From: Bipolaris cookei
Taxonomy: Eukaryota; Ascomycota; Dothideomycetes; Pleosporales; Pleosporaceae
DNA length: 64,000 bases
Direction: 5' to 3'
Assembly: GCA_002286855.1 (NCBI GenBank)
Contig: NRSV01000029.1
Coordinates: 248,832-312,831, forward strand
Positions 34,007 to 45,578 of this stretch are shown piece by piece. Position numbers and translations under genes: made by a program. The notes under the pieces were generated by a model. That model made no database searches and was not told the DNA's origin. It worked only from the letters and a program-made list of their open reading frames with translations. How positions within the stretch are numbered: the stretch's first letter is position 1; the number at the start of each line of letters is the position of its first letter.

Positions 34007-34547
34007 GCATAAATTTCGCCGTTTGAGATACCTGTGGATGGATCATCCATCGCCAGTCATATTGGATCCGTTTCCGACCTGGTATCGACATTTATGACGG
34101 CACTGCTTGGGCATATTTTTGACTTTGGGAGCTTGAGTGAGGAACTGAGGCATGAAGTTTGGCAAGAGGGTGGCAATCGGAGAGACGACTGGCTCTACTC
34201 CTATGAAAGGCTAGGAGTTCTGTTGTATCTTTCTTGTGGATAGTATCAATTCAATTTAACTCTATTGATCAGTCAAGCGAGAAACCAAAACTTAGTTGCC
34301 TGCATGTATCTATTTTAAATTCAATCCTTTAATCATAATTGATACGCCCTAAGTGAAATGTACTGTTAAACAAGCCTGCATTTGTCTCAACCCTCTTCCT
34401 TTCATAATTCCCAAGAAAATAGGCAAATTTCCAGCTGCTCGGAACTGTCCGGAACGCTCGGAACGAGCATCTCTCGCTGCTCACGAACTTGCGTCTTGCC
34501 CAAAATATTTCACATCACTACATCTCAAACACACCCTAAAAAGCACC
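34007..34547. other. Intergenic
   Basis: 3' flank of the secreted protein and promoter of the Gep4-like gene. Tandem ggaac(t/g)(g/c)tc-like words near 34440-34465. Confidence 0.4.
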
Positions 34548-35368
34548 ATGAATATCTCCGGCACAATAAACATCTTCCGCCTCTTGCGAGACCCCACTCT
34601 CTGCCTCCCCCAACATGCAATTCCAACATTCAACCAACTCCCCATTCCCCTCAGCAAAGCCTTTCCGCGCAAACAAGGCGAAAAAGAAGTCGATATCCGT
34701 GCCGTAATTCTAGACAAAGACAATTGCTTCGCCGTTCCTCACACAGATGAGATATACAAACCCTACCAGGTAAGCTGATTCCACCAAAAACCCCCACTCC
34801 CACTCCCCACATATTTTTCTACAGTGAAGATAAAAACTCACATGACCATCTTTCGCCCCCAAAGGACCACTTCACCCGCCTCCGCGCCGCCTACCCCGGC
34901 CGCAAACTTCTCATCGTCTCCAACACAGCAGGCACATCCTCGGATCCCCACGGCACGCAGGCAATGCTACTGGAGCGCAACACCGGCGTCGTCGTGCTAC
35001 GCCACTCGACCAAGAAGCCGGGGTGCAAAGACGACGTCATGGCGTATTTTGCGGCGCATCCGGAGACAGGAGTGACGCGGCCCGAGCACATTGCGGTGGT
35101 GGGCGATCGGTTGAGTACGGATGTTATGATGGCGAATTTGATGGGGGGGTATGGGGTTTGGGTTAGGGATGGGGTGCAGGGGAGGGGGTTTGTAAGTTTT
35201 TTTTTAATTTCCTTCGCTCTTTTCGGTTTTTCGCGGGTTGAGTTTTGGGGGTCTATGAAGGGAAGCTGACAGTGAATGTAGTTTGCGAGAATGGAGGATA
35301 GACTGCAGGGGTTTCTGTTTGGGAGGGGGTATTGTGCACCTGATCCGAGTAGGAATCAGTTTGAGTAG
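34548..35368 (+). CDS. gep4: Mitochondrial phosphatidylglycerophosphatase Gep4 (HAD family)
   Basis: Exons 34548-34769, 34865-35191 and 35282-35368 (211 residues), both introns phase 0 with GTAAG donors. HAD motifs: motif I AVILDKDNCF (nucleophile DKD), motif II IVSNTAG, the motif III lysine in HSTKKPGC, and motif IV VVGDRLSTDVMMA. The C-terminus (GFLFGRGYCAPDPSRNQFE) follows the third exon. Gep4 removes the phosphate from phosphatidylglycerophosphate in the mitochondrial inner membrane, the step before cardiolipin synthesis. It converges with the LPMO gene. Confidence 0.93.
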
Positions 35369-35959
35369 GTTGATATGTGGTAGGGTAGGCAGATGGTGGT
35401 TTTTGATTGGGTTTGTTGGAGATTCCCTCTGGAGACAGTCTCCTTGAAATCGTTCTGGGGGTTTCGACATGTGCTTCTTTTGGGATTACTGTTACTGAAG
35501 GATTTGATTCGAGTAGCTAGTCCAGACGAGAGGGAAACAAAGTGCATCGCGGGGGCTGTGTAGCCAACTGTGACGAGGACGCAAGTACTACGCGGAAGAT
35601 TTGAGTTCTGAGTACAGTGTAAGATTGATGGCAAAAAAAAACAGATAGTCGATTCATAATCGATGATGCACAGTAGAATTACCAATCAGTGGTTCCAACA
35701 AAGTTGATTTGTAGGTCACATAAACAATGCAACCTGTCTACTACAAACTAGACAAGGTCAAGTCGCAATAGCATCTATCTACATTGGGAAACCAGCCAAA
35801 ATATCCCTTCCAACAGTGGGAACCTGTCTAACGTGACCATGAACCCCTCAAAAAAGAGTGAAGTATATACAGAGTAAAAGAGCAGCCTATTCCAACAAGC
35901 AAGCATCCTCGTCGCAACGATAACGAGCCTCATCTCATCTAAAACCCACATTGACCCAT
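35369..35959. other. 3' intergenic between convergent genes
   Basis: No coding sequence seen. Confidence 0.45.
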
Positions 35960-36856
35960 TTAGTTGGCAGCAGTCCACAGAGCAGGGCCGGGGAATGGGT
36001 AAGAAGTAGGGTTAGTGTAAATGTTGAACAAGATACCAGGGGTGGTGGGGGTGTACAGGCTGGTACCTGGGACACCGTTGGTGGGTCTGACAGTGCCACT
36101 GCCTCCAACCTTGACATTGATGCCTAAACCCTTCACGTTAGCATCTGCACTAGAATCCAAACCAAAACACAAGGGGGGGGGGTGCGAAGAAGAACTTACA
36201 CTGAGGGTACAACTGAGCACCGTTAGGGCTCGATCCGCCATGCAGGGCAATAATCTCGTGGCGAACAACATAGTTGCCAGCAGCAAGCTTAGAAGGCAGC
36301 TTAACAGAAGTTTTGAAGTTATTCTTGATGAGGTTGTCAGTGACCCAGACGCCGGGGCTGACGATAGCCTCCTGGGCGAATTTAGACCAGCGGAGGTCGC
36401 TGGGGGACATGCTTGAGCATTCACCTATGAAACCAGCAAATTAGCTGCAAATTCTTCCTTTGAAATAGAGATGAGATTAAGGGATGGGGGCGCCTGTGTA
36501 CCGTTGCAAGGGGCAATGTAGTGAATGATGGGACCCCTGTGGCTGTCTGGCCAAGTGTTCCACTCGAATTCGATGGTATCGCCAGGGTTAGCGTTGGCGT
36601 ACAGCTTGCCTGGTGTGGCGCTCTTGTGGCAGTTGACGTCTGCAGATGAGGCCCTGTTGGGCTCGACGAAGCCCAGGTCCTGGTTCAGAGAGTCCCAGCC
36701 GGCGGTTGCGACGCGGCTGGTTCCTTGGTAGAACCAGACGGGGTCGGAGCCCTTGGTTGAGACACCATTGATATTGATGGTCTTGACGAAGCCGTGGGCG
36801 GATACAGTATCGACGAGGAGGGAGGCGGCGCCGATGAGGAGAGTTGATGCGTGCAT
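35960..36856 (-). CDS. AA9 lytic polysaccharide monooxygenase
   Basis: Exons 36856-36502, 36424-36200 and 36123-35960 (247 residues). Signal peptide MHASTLLIGAASLLVDTVSA; cleavage leaves HGFVKTI, so the mature protein starts with the copper-binding His1 of the histidine brace. The second copper His is in DSHRGPIIHYIAPCNG, and the axial Tyr is likely in NGAQLYPQC. The disulphide cysteines CHK and CNG are in place. AA9 enzymes cleave cellulose oxidatively outside the cell with copper and a peroxide or oxygen co-substrate. There is no C-terminal CBM1. The introns have a long upstream C/G run near 36174. Confidence 0.95.
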
Positions 36857-38408
36857 GTTTGCGTTTAGTGTCGAGCTGCTGTTGCTGTGCTTGGAAGTTA
36901 TTGTTGTGGGCTGTGGATTTGATTTCACGGCACTTCCGCTGCTTCTTATAGATGTTTTCTTTTATTACACAAAGTCCTGAATAGGATGTTTCAATGGTCA
37001 AGGTCGTCCCAGGAAGGGCGCGGAGTGTCGTCCCGGGTTGTTCTTAGTAAGTCAAGAAGTACATAGTGCCCTTAGATGACTATAAGCCCGTAGGGACCAA
37101 CTAGTAGCAGTAGTCTGGCATGGCCTACATAGGGCTACACAAAGCTTGTAGCACCCTAGCCTGACGCTACGACTGTTTACCCGTCTTCCAAGGATTTTGG
37201 CACTAGGCAATTTGACTTTGAGTGGAGAAGTCGATATTACAACGATATTATACCCCCTCCCCCTACACTGTGGCTGAAGCGTGTAGTTGCAGTGTATGAA
37301 CCTGGTTTTTCCAATGGGGCAATCTATTTCCCCGGGAAACCTCATATGAAATGCCGGTAGCGAGTAATATAAACACCACGCGAGTAGCGAATGATAGCGA
37401 AACAACACTCGCAGCGATTTGGCGTCACCAATTTGGGAAGTTTCTAAGGTTGGCACATTTTGCATTATTCCGATTGCATCGGTGTTTGCTGATGTTGATA
37501 GGATTTCTGTGTCCATGTGTGATTCCCATCGGCCTTGGCTTCAATTTGTACTGTTGTAAGACACATCGGGGGTTTCTGGGCATAGTACGACTGCATTGTG
37601 GCGTCATGCAGATTTTACGAAGTCCCACCTATAGCCACTGACTCTGACATGCAGCTGTATTCCACCAACGCCCGTCATCGCTGGCGCAAAGTCCATGATT
37701 CACAAGCGCTCGGGTATATGGCACATGGGCAAGGTGCCAAGGCGGTCATTTCACGATGATGAATCTCGGTAAGAATGCTCAGCGGGCTTGGCCGTGCGAA
37801 GCGGGAAGTGTTGTAATGCACGTGGTCTGGCCCTACCGTCTGGCCTCGCCTTGCCACCGAGTAGTAGTCCGAATAACGCCATGTTTCGTTAGCCTACCCT
37901 AGAAACAGTGAAACAGCGAAGCACGTGCACAGAACACTGGGCGAAGTAAGATCGTTAGCGACCGTTTTACTGTTGGGAGTAGCGCGCCGCAAGATACGCA
38001 TTCTGGTGGCCTGATTGCCTTGTGCTGGATCGAATGTTTAATGAAGATTTTCAGAAACGGCAGACCTCGTACTATAGCCATGTCCGTTACCATTAGTCAG
38101 ATACCCCAAATCACGTTTTGACCTTTTCTTCGGGCCATCGCCGACAGTCCGACCCAAACAGTCTGTGCATGCTGGACAACACCTCAAATTAGAATCTAAT
38201 CCGCACTTAGTGTCTAAACAGTGTTCAAGAGGAAGAAAAAATCCTATATAAGAAATGACTACATAAAATACTTGATGAGTCAATATTGGAGTCGACGAGT
38301 TTGGACGTGTATATAATCGGTTTGGTATGCTCACTTCATTATACTAAGAATTTCAGACTACCTTTTCCTATTTTCATCTTTCGTATTTCCAGACGCACTA
38401 AAACAATA
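36857..38408. promoter_or_regulatory. Divergent intergenic region, LPMO and Ssu1
   Basis: 1.55 kb between starts. A 98-codon minus frame (38334-38038) has a Cys cluster (CLDTKCGLDSNLRCCPACTDC) but no partner exon that I can place; I leave it uncalled. Confidence 0.4.
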
Positions 38409-39807
38409 ATGTCGACGCCTTGTCAACTGAATCTTGGAGGCTATGAAGAAGACAGAACAAGAAATGATACGCGACTTGGCTGTAACAGAGGTACAGCTGT
38501 GTGTGAAAACAAGCAAGGACTACCAAGATGGCTCATACCCTCAGACCAACGGGGTTGGCGGCGGATGGTACAAAACTTCACGCCTTCATGGGTGCGCAGG
38601 TCACCACCAAAGAATAAATGAAAGGAAAAGCTAACATGATGGAAAGTTTGCAGTCACCATGGGTACAGGCATTGTGGCTGTTCTGCTTCACACGTTGTCC
38701 AATCTCTATCAAAGTTACCATGACTCGCTGAGGTATCTCAGTATCGTTTTCTTCGTTCTGAACGTTGGCATTTTCTCGGTCATGTTTGTCATATCACTCT
38801 TGCGGTACACCTTGTTTCCAGCAACATGGACATTGATGCTACAGCATCCTGTGCAGTCGCTCTTCCTTGGCACCATGCCCATGGGTTTCGCCACCATTGT
38901 TAATATGTTTGTCACAATCTGCGTACCGGCGTGGGGTGGCTCAGCACCATATGTGGCATGGGGTATGTGGTGGCTGGATGCCGTCATCAGCGTTGCTTGT
39001 TGTCTATGGCTCCCGTTCCAGATGTAAATGCCCTTTTCACCCACCTTTGTAACTCGCGACTGACATTTGTATAGGATGACACAACACAGGAACCAGCATG
39101 AGAAAATGACAGCAGCTTGGCTTCTGCCAGTTGTCGCGTGCATAGTCGCAGCTGCATCTGGTGGTCTGGTGGCTTCTGTTCTGCCTGATGACAACCATGC
39201 TCTCATCACCATAATTACCAGTTATGTGCTCTGGAGCATGGGCCTCCCCCTTGCGCTGGTGATTCTAACAATGTACTTCCACCGACTCGCGATTCACCAT
39301 CTCCCACCAAAGGAAGTCATTGTCAGCGTCTTCTTGCCTTTGGGACCCATGGGACAGGGCGGTTACGCCGCAATGCAACTTGGAATTCAAGCATCCAAAG
39401 TCTTTCCAAGAACGCAAATACTGCACCCGATGGCTGGTGGTATTCTTTATGTGCTCGGGTGGATTACTGCGTTGGTTTTTTGGGGGTTTGGGCTCGTATG
39501 GCTTTTCTTCGCCGTGGCATCCATCAGTCGCAGCAAGTTTCCTTGCAATCTTGGATGGTGGGGCTTTACGTTCCCAATTAGCGTATTTACCATGTCTACA
39601 ATCACCATGGGACAGGAGATGCCGTCGGCGTTCTTCAAATTTTTTGGGACGGCACTTGCTGTGGGTGTGATGCTGCTTTGGCTCTTGGTTACGGCAAGCA
39701 CAGTTAAGAATGTGCTGTACGGCGATATATTTGTGGCACCCTGCTTGAAGGAGATCGAGAAGAGAGCTGCTGTGGAAGCGGAGATGATGGCGTACAGGGA
39801 TGTTTGA
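38409..39807 (+). CDS. ssu1: Ssu1-type sulfite efflux transporter (TDT family)
   Basis: Exons 38409-38591, 38647-39023 and 39075-39807 (430 residues). Introns GTGCGC...GGAAAG (short, branch gctaaca) and GTAAAT...TATAG. The N-terminus is soluble, then about ten hydrophobic segments. Family marks include NFTPSWFAVTMGTGIVAVLLH across the first junction, LGTMPMGFATIVNM and PLGPMGQGGYAAMQLG. Homologues are tellurite-resistance/dicarboxylate transporters; yeast and dermatophyte Ssu1 pump sulfite out of the cell. Substrate is inferred from family. Confidence 0.92.
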
Positions 39808-40135
39808 TCTAGATTTTGCGTGTATCTAGCCTCATGAGCATTTAAGAAGATGACAATCCGTGTCTCGTCTTCTTGTGACACATCATAAACAGTGTATTTG
39901 TCGGAGTGTCGCTGTGATTTGTGTAGGAGAACTTGGTACCCTAGGTATCTAACCGCACGATCGGAGTTGCAGCCGAAGCTATATGGACTCAACTGGGACG
40001 CACGTAGGCCTTTAAGTGAGGGAACCTCACTGCCTAAGAGCAGGACGCTCGTTTGCTGTTTAATATCCAGAGCACGTTGTACCAAGTCTTGCCCTCCCCT
40101 CTATTGTGCCACCTCATGTTCATCTTGACCACCAC
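39808..40135. other. 3' intergenic between convergent genes
   Basis: No coding sequence seen. Confidence 0.45.
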
Positions 40136-40816
40136 TCAGAACAATCGAAACCCGTTCCAGCAAATGTACCCGAAGACAGCGAGCGCACTCGTAGCCGCAA
40201 AAGGCAAGCTCATTTCCACCACGCTCCAAATCCAGAGAGTACCCACTGGAGGAGCCGACTTCATGACATAAAAGTATCCATGTTGGTTCCCCGAGTATAC
40301 CAAGTAGCAGCCTGCAATGATGGAGCCAGCGAAGAAGACCACATCTCGAACCTTGGGAAAGCGGTAGGAAATGTCGACGTGGGTAAGGTAGACCAGAACG
40401 GCGAATATGGGCCAGGCCGTAGCTGCTCTCCAGATGATTTCAGTCCATATGATGTCCTCCCTGTACTGGTTGTACACAAGAACGTCGAGGGTGAGGTGCA
40501 GTGCTGCCATGGAGACGGAGTAGAGAATCGAGTCGCCGAAAGGTCCGATCGGGGGCCCTTGATCGTCGCCAATAGGCCTTGATGCCATGGCAGCTGCCTT
40601 AGCGGCCTTCCTAGCAGGATTTGCTTCATCTAGCTCTCGCTGTCTCTCTTCTGCCAGGTCGAAAAGGGTCTTGCCCTTGGGTTTGGAGAAGTCCGGATGC
40701 CGAAGAATCATTTCGACTCCATCCTGGTCAATCTCGGTCGAAGGCTGCAGTCCGCCCCCAGTGGCTTTTGCATTGGATGCGGTACCCTTGGCGCGTCGCT
40801 CTTTTCTGTTGGACAT
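40136..40816 (-). CDS. Four-helix fungal membrane protein
   Basis: A single-exon gene for 226 residues, start at ATG 40816. The N-terminus is charged (SNRKERRAKG; FDLAEERQRELDEANPARKAAKAA), then hydrophobic segments at about residues 100-125, 135-155, 160-180 and 195-220 (SVVEMSLPFAATSALAVFGYI). It looks like a conserved ascomycete family of ER or other internal membranes with no assigned function that I can name with certainty. It diverges from the GPI12-like gene 220 bp away. Confidence 0.8.
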   Translation of the reverse strand: MSNRKERRAKGTASNAKATGGGLQPSTEIDQDGVEMILRHPDFSKPKGKTLFDLAEERQRELDEANPARKAAKAAAMASRPIGDDQGPPIGPFGDSILYSVSMAALHLTLDVLVYNQYREDIIWTEIIWRAATAWPIFAVLVYLTHVDISYRFPKVRDVVFFAGSIIAGCYLVYSGNQHGYFYVMKSAPPVGTLWIWSVVEMSLPFAATSALAVFGYICWNGFRLF

Positions 40817-41036
40817 GGTAAGTAGGGTAGAATAATAGGCGGATGGAATGAATTGGGGATGCAAAGCGGATGTTCGCGTGTGCGGCTCCTTGCAATGTCG
40901 AAGATGACGTGGGTCAAAGCGCGTGCCAGAACCGCCAGTGGCCTCCTACAGTCAACCTTGCCCCAACCATGAACTCAGCAGCATTCTCAAATCATTTGAC
41001 ACTTTATCTAGCACACTGTTCAGAAATTGCTTGGCT

Positions 41037-41989
41037 ATGAATTGGACCGTCTGGGCATCGGTGCCCCTCCTCATCTTCACCTTCTGGATGTACACCAGCA
41101 CGCTGAGCACATCCTTCCCCACCCTGCACAACAAACGCATCTTGCTGCTCATAGCGCATCCAGATGACGAGGCCATGTTCTTTGCCCCGGCTCTGCTTGC
41201 ATTGACGCGTCCAGAACACGGAAATCATGTCAAGATCCTGTGTTTGAGTAGTGGTATGGTTGACGCCTCTCCCCACGTCTTCTCAAAGGGCCGCCACTAA
41301 TGCCAGCCATATAACAGGCGATTCTGACGGGCTGGGCCACGTGCGCAAGAAAGAGCTAGTCAAGAGCGGGCTGCAATTGGGCATTGGGAACGAAGATGAC
41401 GTTCTTATCGTCGAGGACAAGTATGCGCTGCAAGGGCTGGCATCGTACACCTGACTGATTGTGATGCAGGAACTTCCCCGACTCCATGACCGTAACATGG
41501 CACCCTCGTCTAATTTCCAACCTGCTTACCACGGCCTTTGCTCCAAACATGTCTTCAATTTCTTCCAAGGACGCACCGCAGGCCACCATCGACGCCATCA
41601 TCACATTTGACGCACACGGCATCTCCGGCCACCCCAATCACAAGTCGCTCCATGCCGGAGCCCACAGCTTCCTCAAGGCGCTCATGCACCGACACAGCGG
41701 CCGGGAGTGTCCCGTCAAGCTGTACACGCTTACGACACTTCCAATATTCCGCAAGTACCTCGGCTTGTTCGACGCCCCTGCTACCATCATTGGCGCAATG
41801 CTGCAAAAGAAGGAGCTGGGGGGGTTCCCAACTCCACTCTTGTTTGCCAGCTCACCGATCGGTTACAGGACGGCTCAGAAGGCCATGACTACTGCGCATG
41901 AGAGCCAGATGCGCTGGTTCCGCTGGGGCTGGATCACCCTATCACGCTACATGGTGTTGAACGACCTGAAACTCGAAAAGACTCTCTAA
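41037..41989 (+). CDS. gpi12: GlcNAc-PI de-N-acetylase (Gpi12/PIG-L)
   Basis: Exons 41037-41253, 41318-41420 and 41470-41989 (279 residues), all phases agree. An N-terminal membrane anchor (WASVPLLIFTFWMYTSTL) is followed by the zinc motif IAHPDDEAMFF (HPDD) and by ITFDAHGISGHPNH, which supplies the further conserved HPNH residues. The enzyme removes the acetyl group from GlcNAc-PI on the cytoplasmic face of the ER, step two of GPI-anchor synthesis. The intron boundaries GTATGG...AACAG and GTATGC...TGCAG are ordinary. Confidence 0.95.
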
Positions 41990-42690
41990 TGCTAGTCTTG
42001 GACATGTCTGCCAGCCACAGGAAATCAGACAAAGACTTGAATCAGTATAATACCAGCCGTGGTCCGACACAATCGGTCGATTGGCTGACCAGGGGGTGCA
42101 TGGAACGCTGACTTTCGGTCACTGATCCTATACGTTGGCTACGCGACAGCGCATGCAGTGTTGCCGACAAACAAGGAGCGAACGCCCAGGCAGAATATCA
42201 GAGGCCCTGACTTTGTGTCACTACCAAGACAGGCAAGTCGGAACACGGAACTCAAGCCGCGGGTGAAGGCTCCACCCTTGGTACGCTCCGGCGCGCTCGC
42301 GGGTGCGCGGCTTCATGGCTCCGTGTTACTGGGACAGTCTTCCGTTACACAAGTGCAAATTCAAATATGCTCCCAGCTTTCCTAATCCTATACCGTATCT
42401 CAGGCTACCCATTTTTTTTCGCGCATCGGCTGAAAACCGTAAAGTCCATTACGTGGAAAGGAGGTACGGCGCCCTGCTTCGGACTTGCTCCTGTTCACGT
42501 GGATCGGACATCGGGTGACGGACGCCGATCTAAGCGTCGACAACGCCGCCGCCGTAGTCTGCAAACTTTAGTAGTAAGCGATTAGATGAATGTATGGCTT
42601 AACACTCTCAACTGACGCATCGGATTTCAGAAAGCACACTCCTACGACCATAGCCTATTCCGCAGGATCCCGGGTGTTGGTGTACATACT
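41990..42690. other. Intergenic
   Basis: No supported gene; a C/G-rich segment at 42240-42320. Confidence 0.4.
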
Positions 42691-43263
42691 ATGCTCATAG
42701 CACCCGTCCTTCGCCTGCCAGTGGAGCTCCATTCGGAAATCATTAAACTCCTTGATATCCGTGATAGAGTCAACCTGGCTTCCACATCCCGTTACTTCAG
42801 ATTCCTCATTCCTGCGCCAACGCACAACGAGCTTCTGGTCGCTGAGGACAGCGCATGGGCAAAGTCGAGTCAGCTATATGCTTGTAGGGGTTGCCTCAAT
42901 TTCTGGAGCTGGGCTAGCTTTGAGGACAGTATGAGGAAGGGGAAATGGTGTCGCAGTGGGACGTTGGCGAGTTCAAGACTATGTCTGAAATGCGGGGTAA
43001 ATAGTGCGCTGTATACTCCGGGTGTGCATCTTAGAGTTTGTAATAAGGTGCATGTATTCTGTGCTCAATGCCGGCGACTAACTGATCAAATCGGTCGCCA
43101 CGGCATGTGTACTGCATGTTATCCTAACATGTCGCGAGATCATAAGCCTCAGTATTTCGATGATGAGGATGGCTGGACCCACATGAAAGACTGTATGTCC
43201 GACTGCAACCACATGCAAGAATTCAGTGACTGGCCTGAAGAAGAGCATATATGTAGGTACTGA
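42691..43263 (+). CDS. F-box protein with zinc-ribbon-like cysteines
   Basis: A 190-residue single-exon frame. Residues 5-40 are an F-box (LRLPVELHSEIIKLLDIRDRVNLASTSRYFRFL), which would dock to Skp1 in an SCF ubiquitin ligase. The rest has paired cysteines (CRGC, CLKCG, CAQCRR, CTACYP), likely two zinc-binding knuckles. This F-box plus Cys pattern is common among small Pleosporales/Eurotiales proteins. A target cannot be named. Confidence 0.75.
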   Translation: MLIAPVLRLPVELHSEIIKLLDIRDRVNLASTSRYFRFLIPAPTHNELLVAEDSAWAKSSQLYACRGCLNFWSWASFEDSMRKGKWCRSGTLASSRLCLKCGVNSALYTPGVHLRVCNKVHVFCAQCRRLTDQIGRHGMCTACYPNMSRDHKPQYFDDEDGWTHMKDCMSDCNHMQEFSDWPEEEHICRY

Positions 43264-43720
43264 GCTATCTAAAGCTATTTGTAGTGTTCGATCTGCACTG
43301 TAACAGAAGTGGCTGAAGACAACTACGCTCTATGCAGCAACTCAGAATGATGCCCGTTTCTCGTCATTTTCGAACATAAAATCATGGCACAATACCGCCG
43401 TTTGAACATCGAAACTGTTGTACTACTAGCAATTCTTTTCATTTGTATTTGTCACGGCCGTTCTTCGCGTATCGTTTGTCAATCGCTTCGTCACTTTACA
43501 CGTCATGCGTGTCATCAGAATTCACAATCAATCTGTGGTTATTAAGAAGATGTGTATAGAGCTTAATTCCAAACATTCATATTTCATGGATATTTGGCGA
43601 GAATTCAGCGAGAAAGTTTTGCAAATCAGGCGCATTCTTCAAAGACTGTCCTGACACTTGATATTATACTTGTTCCAATACTCTCAACGTTGACTTACCG
43701 GGCAAACGATACCGTTGGAT
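43264..43720. other. Intergenic
   Basis: No coding frame recognised; AT-rich. Confidence 0.4.
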
Positions 43721-44877
43721 ATGGTAAATCCTAAGCTTACCAGTAGGGTTGCCTCGCCCACATTACAGCATCCGGTCCCTCAGCGACCTGCTCTGAGAAG
43801 ACACATATCTTCGGGCTTGGACACTTCCATGTCGGTCTTGCAGTTGCGGAAGACAACTCCAAAGCAAGATCCAGTTCCACACCCGATAACGGCACCTGCA
43901 CCCAATCGACCACTTGCACACCAAAGCACCAATACTGCTCAAGCTACAGAAAATCGAGGCCTGGTTCCAGAGCTACACCTGCCTTCCCTGGGTGAATTTG
44001 AGCAGCCATGTCCGTATGACAGGACTAAATACCACTCGTTCTCAAGCATTGAGCGTTCGCTATGCACCTTTTGCGGTATGCGATCATTCAGGCCTAGTTC
44101 CAGCGAGCCTTGTAAGGACTGTTGGTCCAAGAGCCCCTTTTCACATATCAAAATGGGTTCCCGACAGAAATCGACACCTGAAGATAACAAAGACATAAAA
44201 TATTCCGATCCAGAGTCCTTCCTCAGACCTAGTACCTCGTCTGATGAAGGCCTGCGCATCATGCCTCCTGAGATTGCAGCAAAAAGGATCGGTAACCCAC
44301 CTAGGAGAGCAGCGCTTCCCGTACCGCGCCCGGGCGCTATAAACAATATCTTCAACCCGCTCTCTGACCGCTCAGCGTTCCGACCACCAGTCTCAAATTG
44401 CATTATCTACATGGCTTGCCCGACTCGAAGGCATACCCGTATGTTCACAAGAAAGAAGTGAAGGACCACATTGCCGCTATAGACGCTGGGGTATCAAGCC
44501 CCTTGGCAGAATTTGCATTCACTATGAGCCAGCAAAAGGAACAAAATCGGTATACAGATTTCTCTGGGACGGTTTTTTACGGAAAGAGTCCTAGTCCGGC
44601 GCTAGTAAGCGATGTTCATAGGCTGTTCCCAGAGCAGAGTAGGAATAGGAATATTGTCGTAGAACATACGCTGGTAGTAGGTGGGCATGTCGTTCCTAAA
44701 CGGTTGCGAGCGGAGCAACAAAGAAGTATTGATGAGCGGTTGTATGACAGTAACGTATATGCACGAAGATCTTCAGCACTTCAAGCACCACGAACACGCA
44801 CCTCGAGGCCATGTAGTCAGAATGAAACCCACAGCACTATGCTTACAAATTTGACTGGTGAAAACTCGCAAAAATGA
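43721..44877 (+). CDS. Hypothetical protein, split over two frames
   Basis: Frame one runs from ATG 43721 to 44461, Pro/Ser-rich with a zinc-ribbon-like CTFCGMRSF...CKDCW. Frame two (from about 44398 to 44877) continues with KAYPYVHKKEVKDHIAAIDAG and VVEHTLVVGGHVVPKRLRAEQQ. They join if a 41-nt intron (gtctca...cgaag, 44389-44429) is removed in phase 0, or if a 1-nt frameshift has occurred; 41 nt is very short for an intron. Further right, 44874-45461 has other frames in possible continuation (CAKHKEFTADAGVVGGW; QKGTVEEKKEGVAQD), so the 3' end is unresolved. No function is suggested. Confidence 0.4.
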
Positions 44878-45578
44878 ACGATTCGCACACAAACCAGGTT
44901 CTGATAACGAAAACATCCCCAGACTCAGAGGCGGTGCCGGAACTAAGCAAGCACGTCTCTGATACGGCCTGTTATTCAAACAATTACTACTCACATGCTA
45001 ACTACCTGCATCCGACTCCAACAATGACACTGAAGACTCACCAGCCCGAACCCCAGACCCAACCCACATAGTCCGAACAATGCGCAAAGCACAAGGAATT
45101 TACCGCCGACGCTGGTGTGGTTGGCGGGTGGGAAAAGGAAGAGTGTTACTTTTGGAAGGTAGAAGGAGAAGAAGCCGAAGGTTAGGATGGGAGGGGTGCT
45201 GGGGTGAGCATTGTATGATGGGCGAGGGCTGGGGAGGTGTGAGGACAGGGAACGGGAGAGGGGAAGGGTCAGGGTGTGAAGTCTGTAGGGGGTTGTTCGG
45301 GTGGTGATGGTAACGTGGCGAAGGTGCAAGAAAGTGCGCCGAAAGAGATGCAGAAAGGTACGGTAGAAGAGAAGAAAGAGGGTGTGGCGCAGGACCCTGT
45401 GCCAGAAGTTGCTGCAGGAGATGCGGTACTGTCGGTGCATGAGGGTGGTGCTGAGAAATGAATGTGAGGAAATGTAGATGTCGTGGTAAAAGTATTGTCT
45501 TCTAATTTCTTAAATTAAAGTATCTTACAATAGAAAGGCTAATTCAGATATTCAAAGATCCAGAGGGGGATAAGTATT

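Noticed and set aside
38038..38334. Cys-rich 98-codon minus frame upstream of Ssu1
   Set aside because: The Cys cluster is suggestive but no upstream or downstream exon fits and there is no signal peptide.
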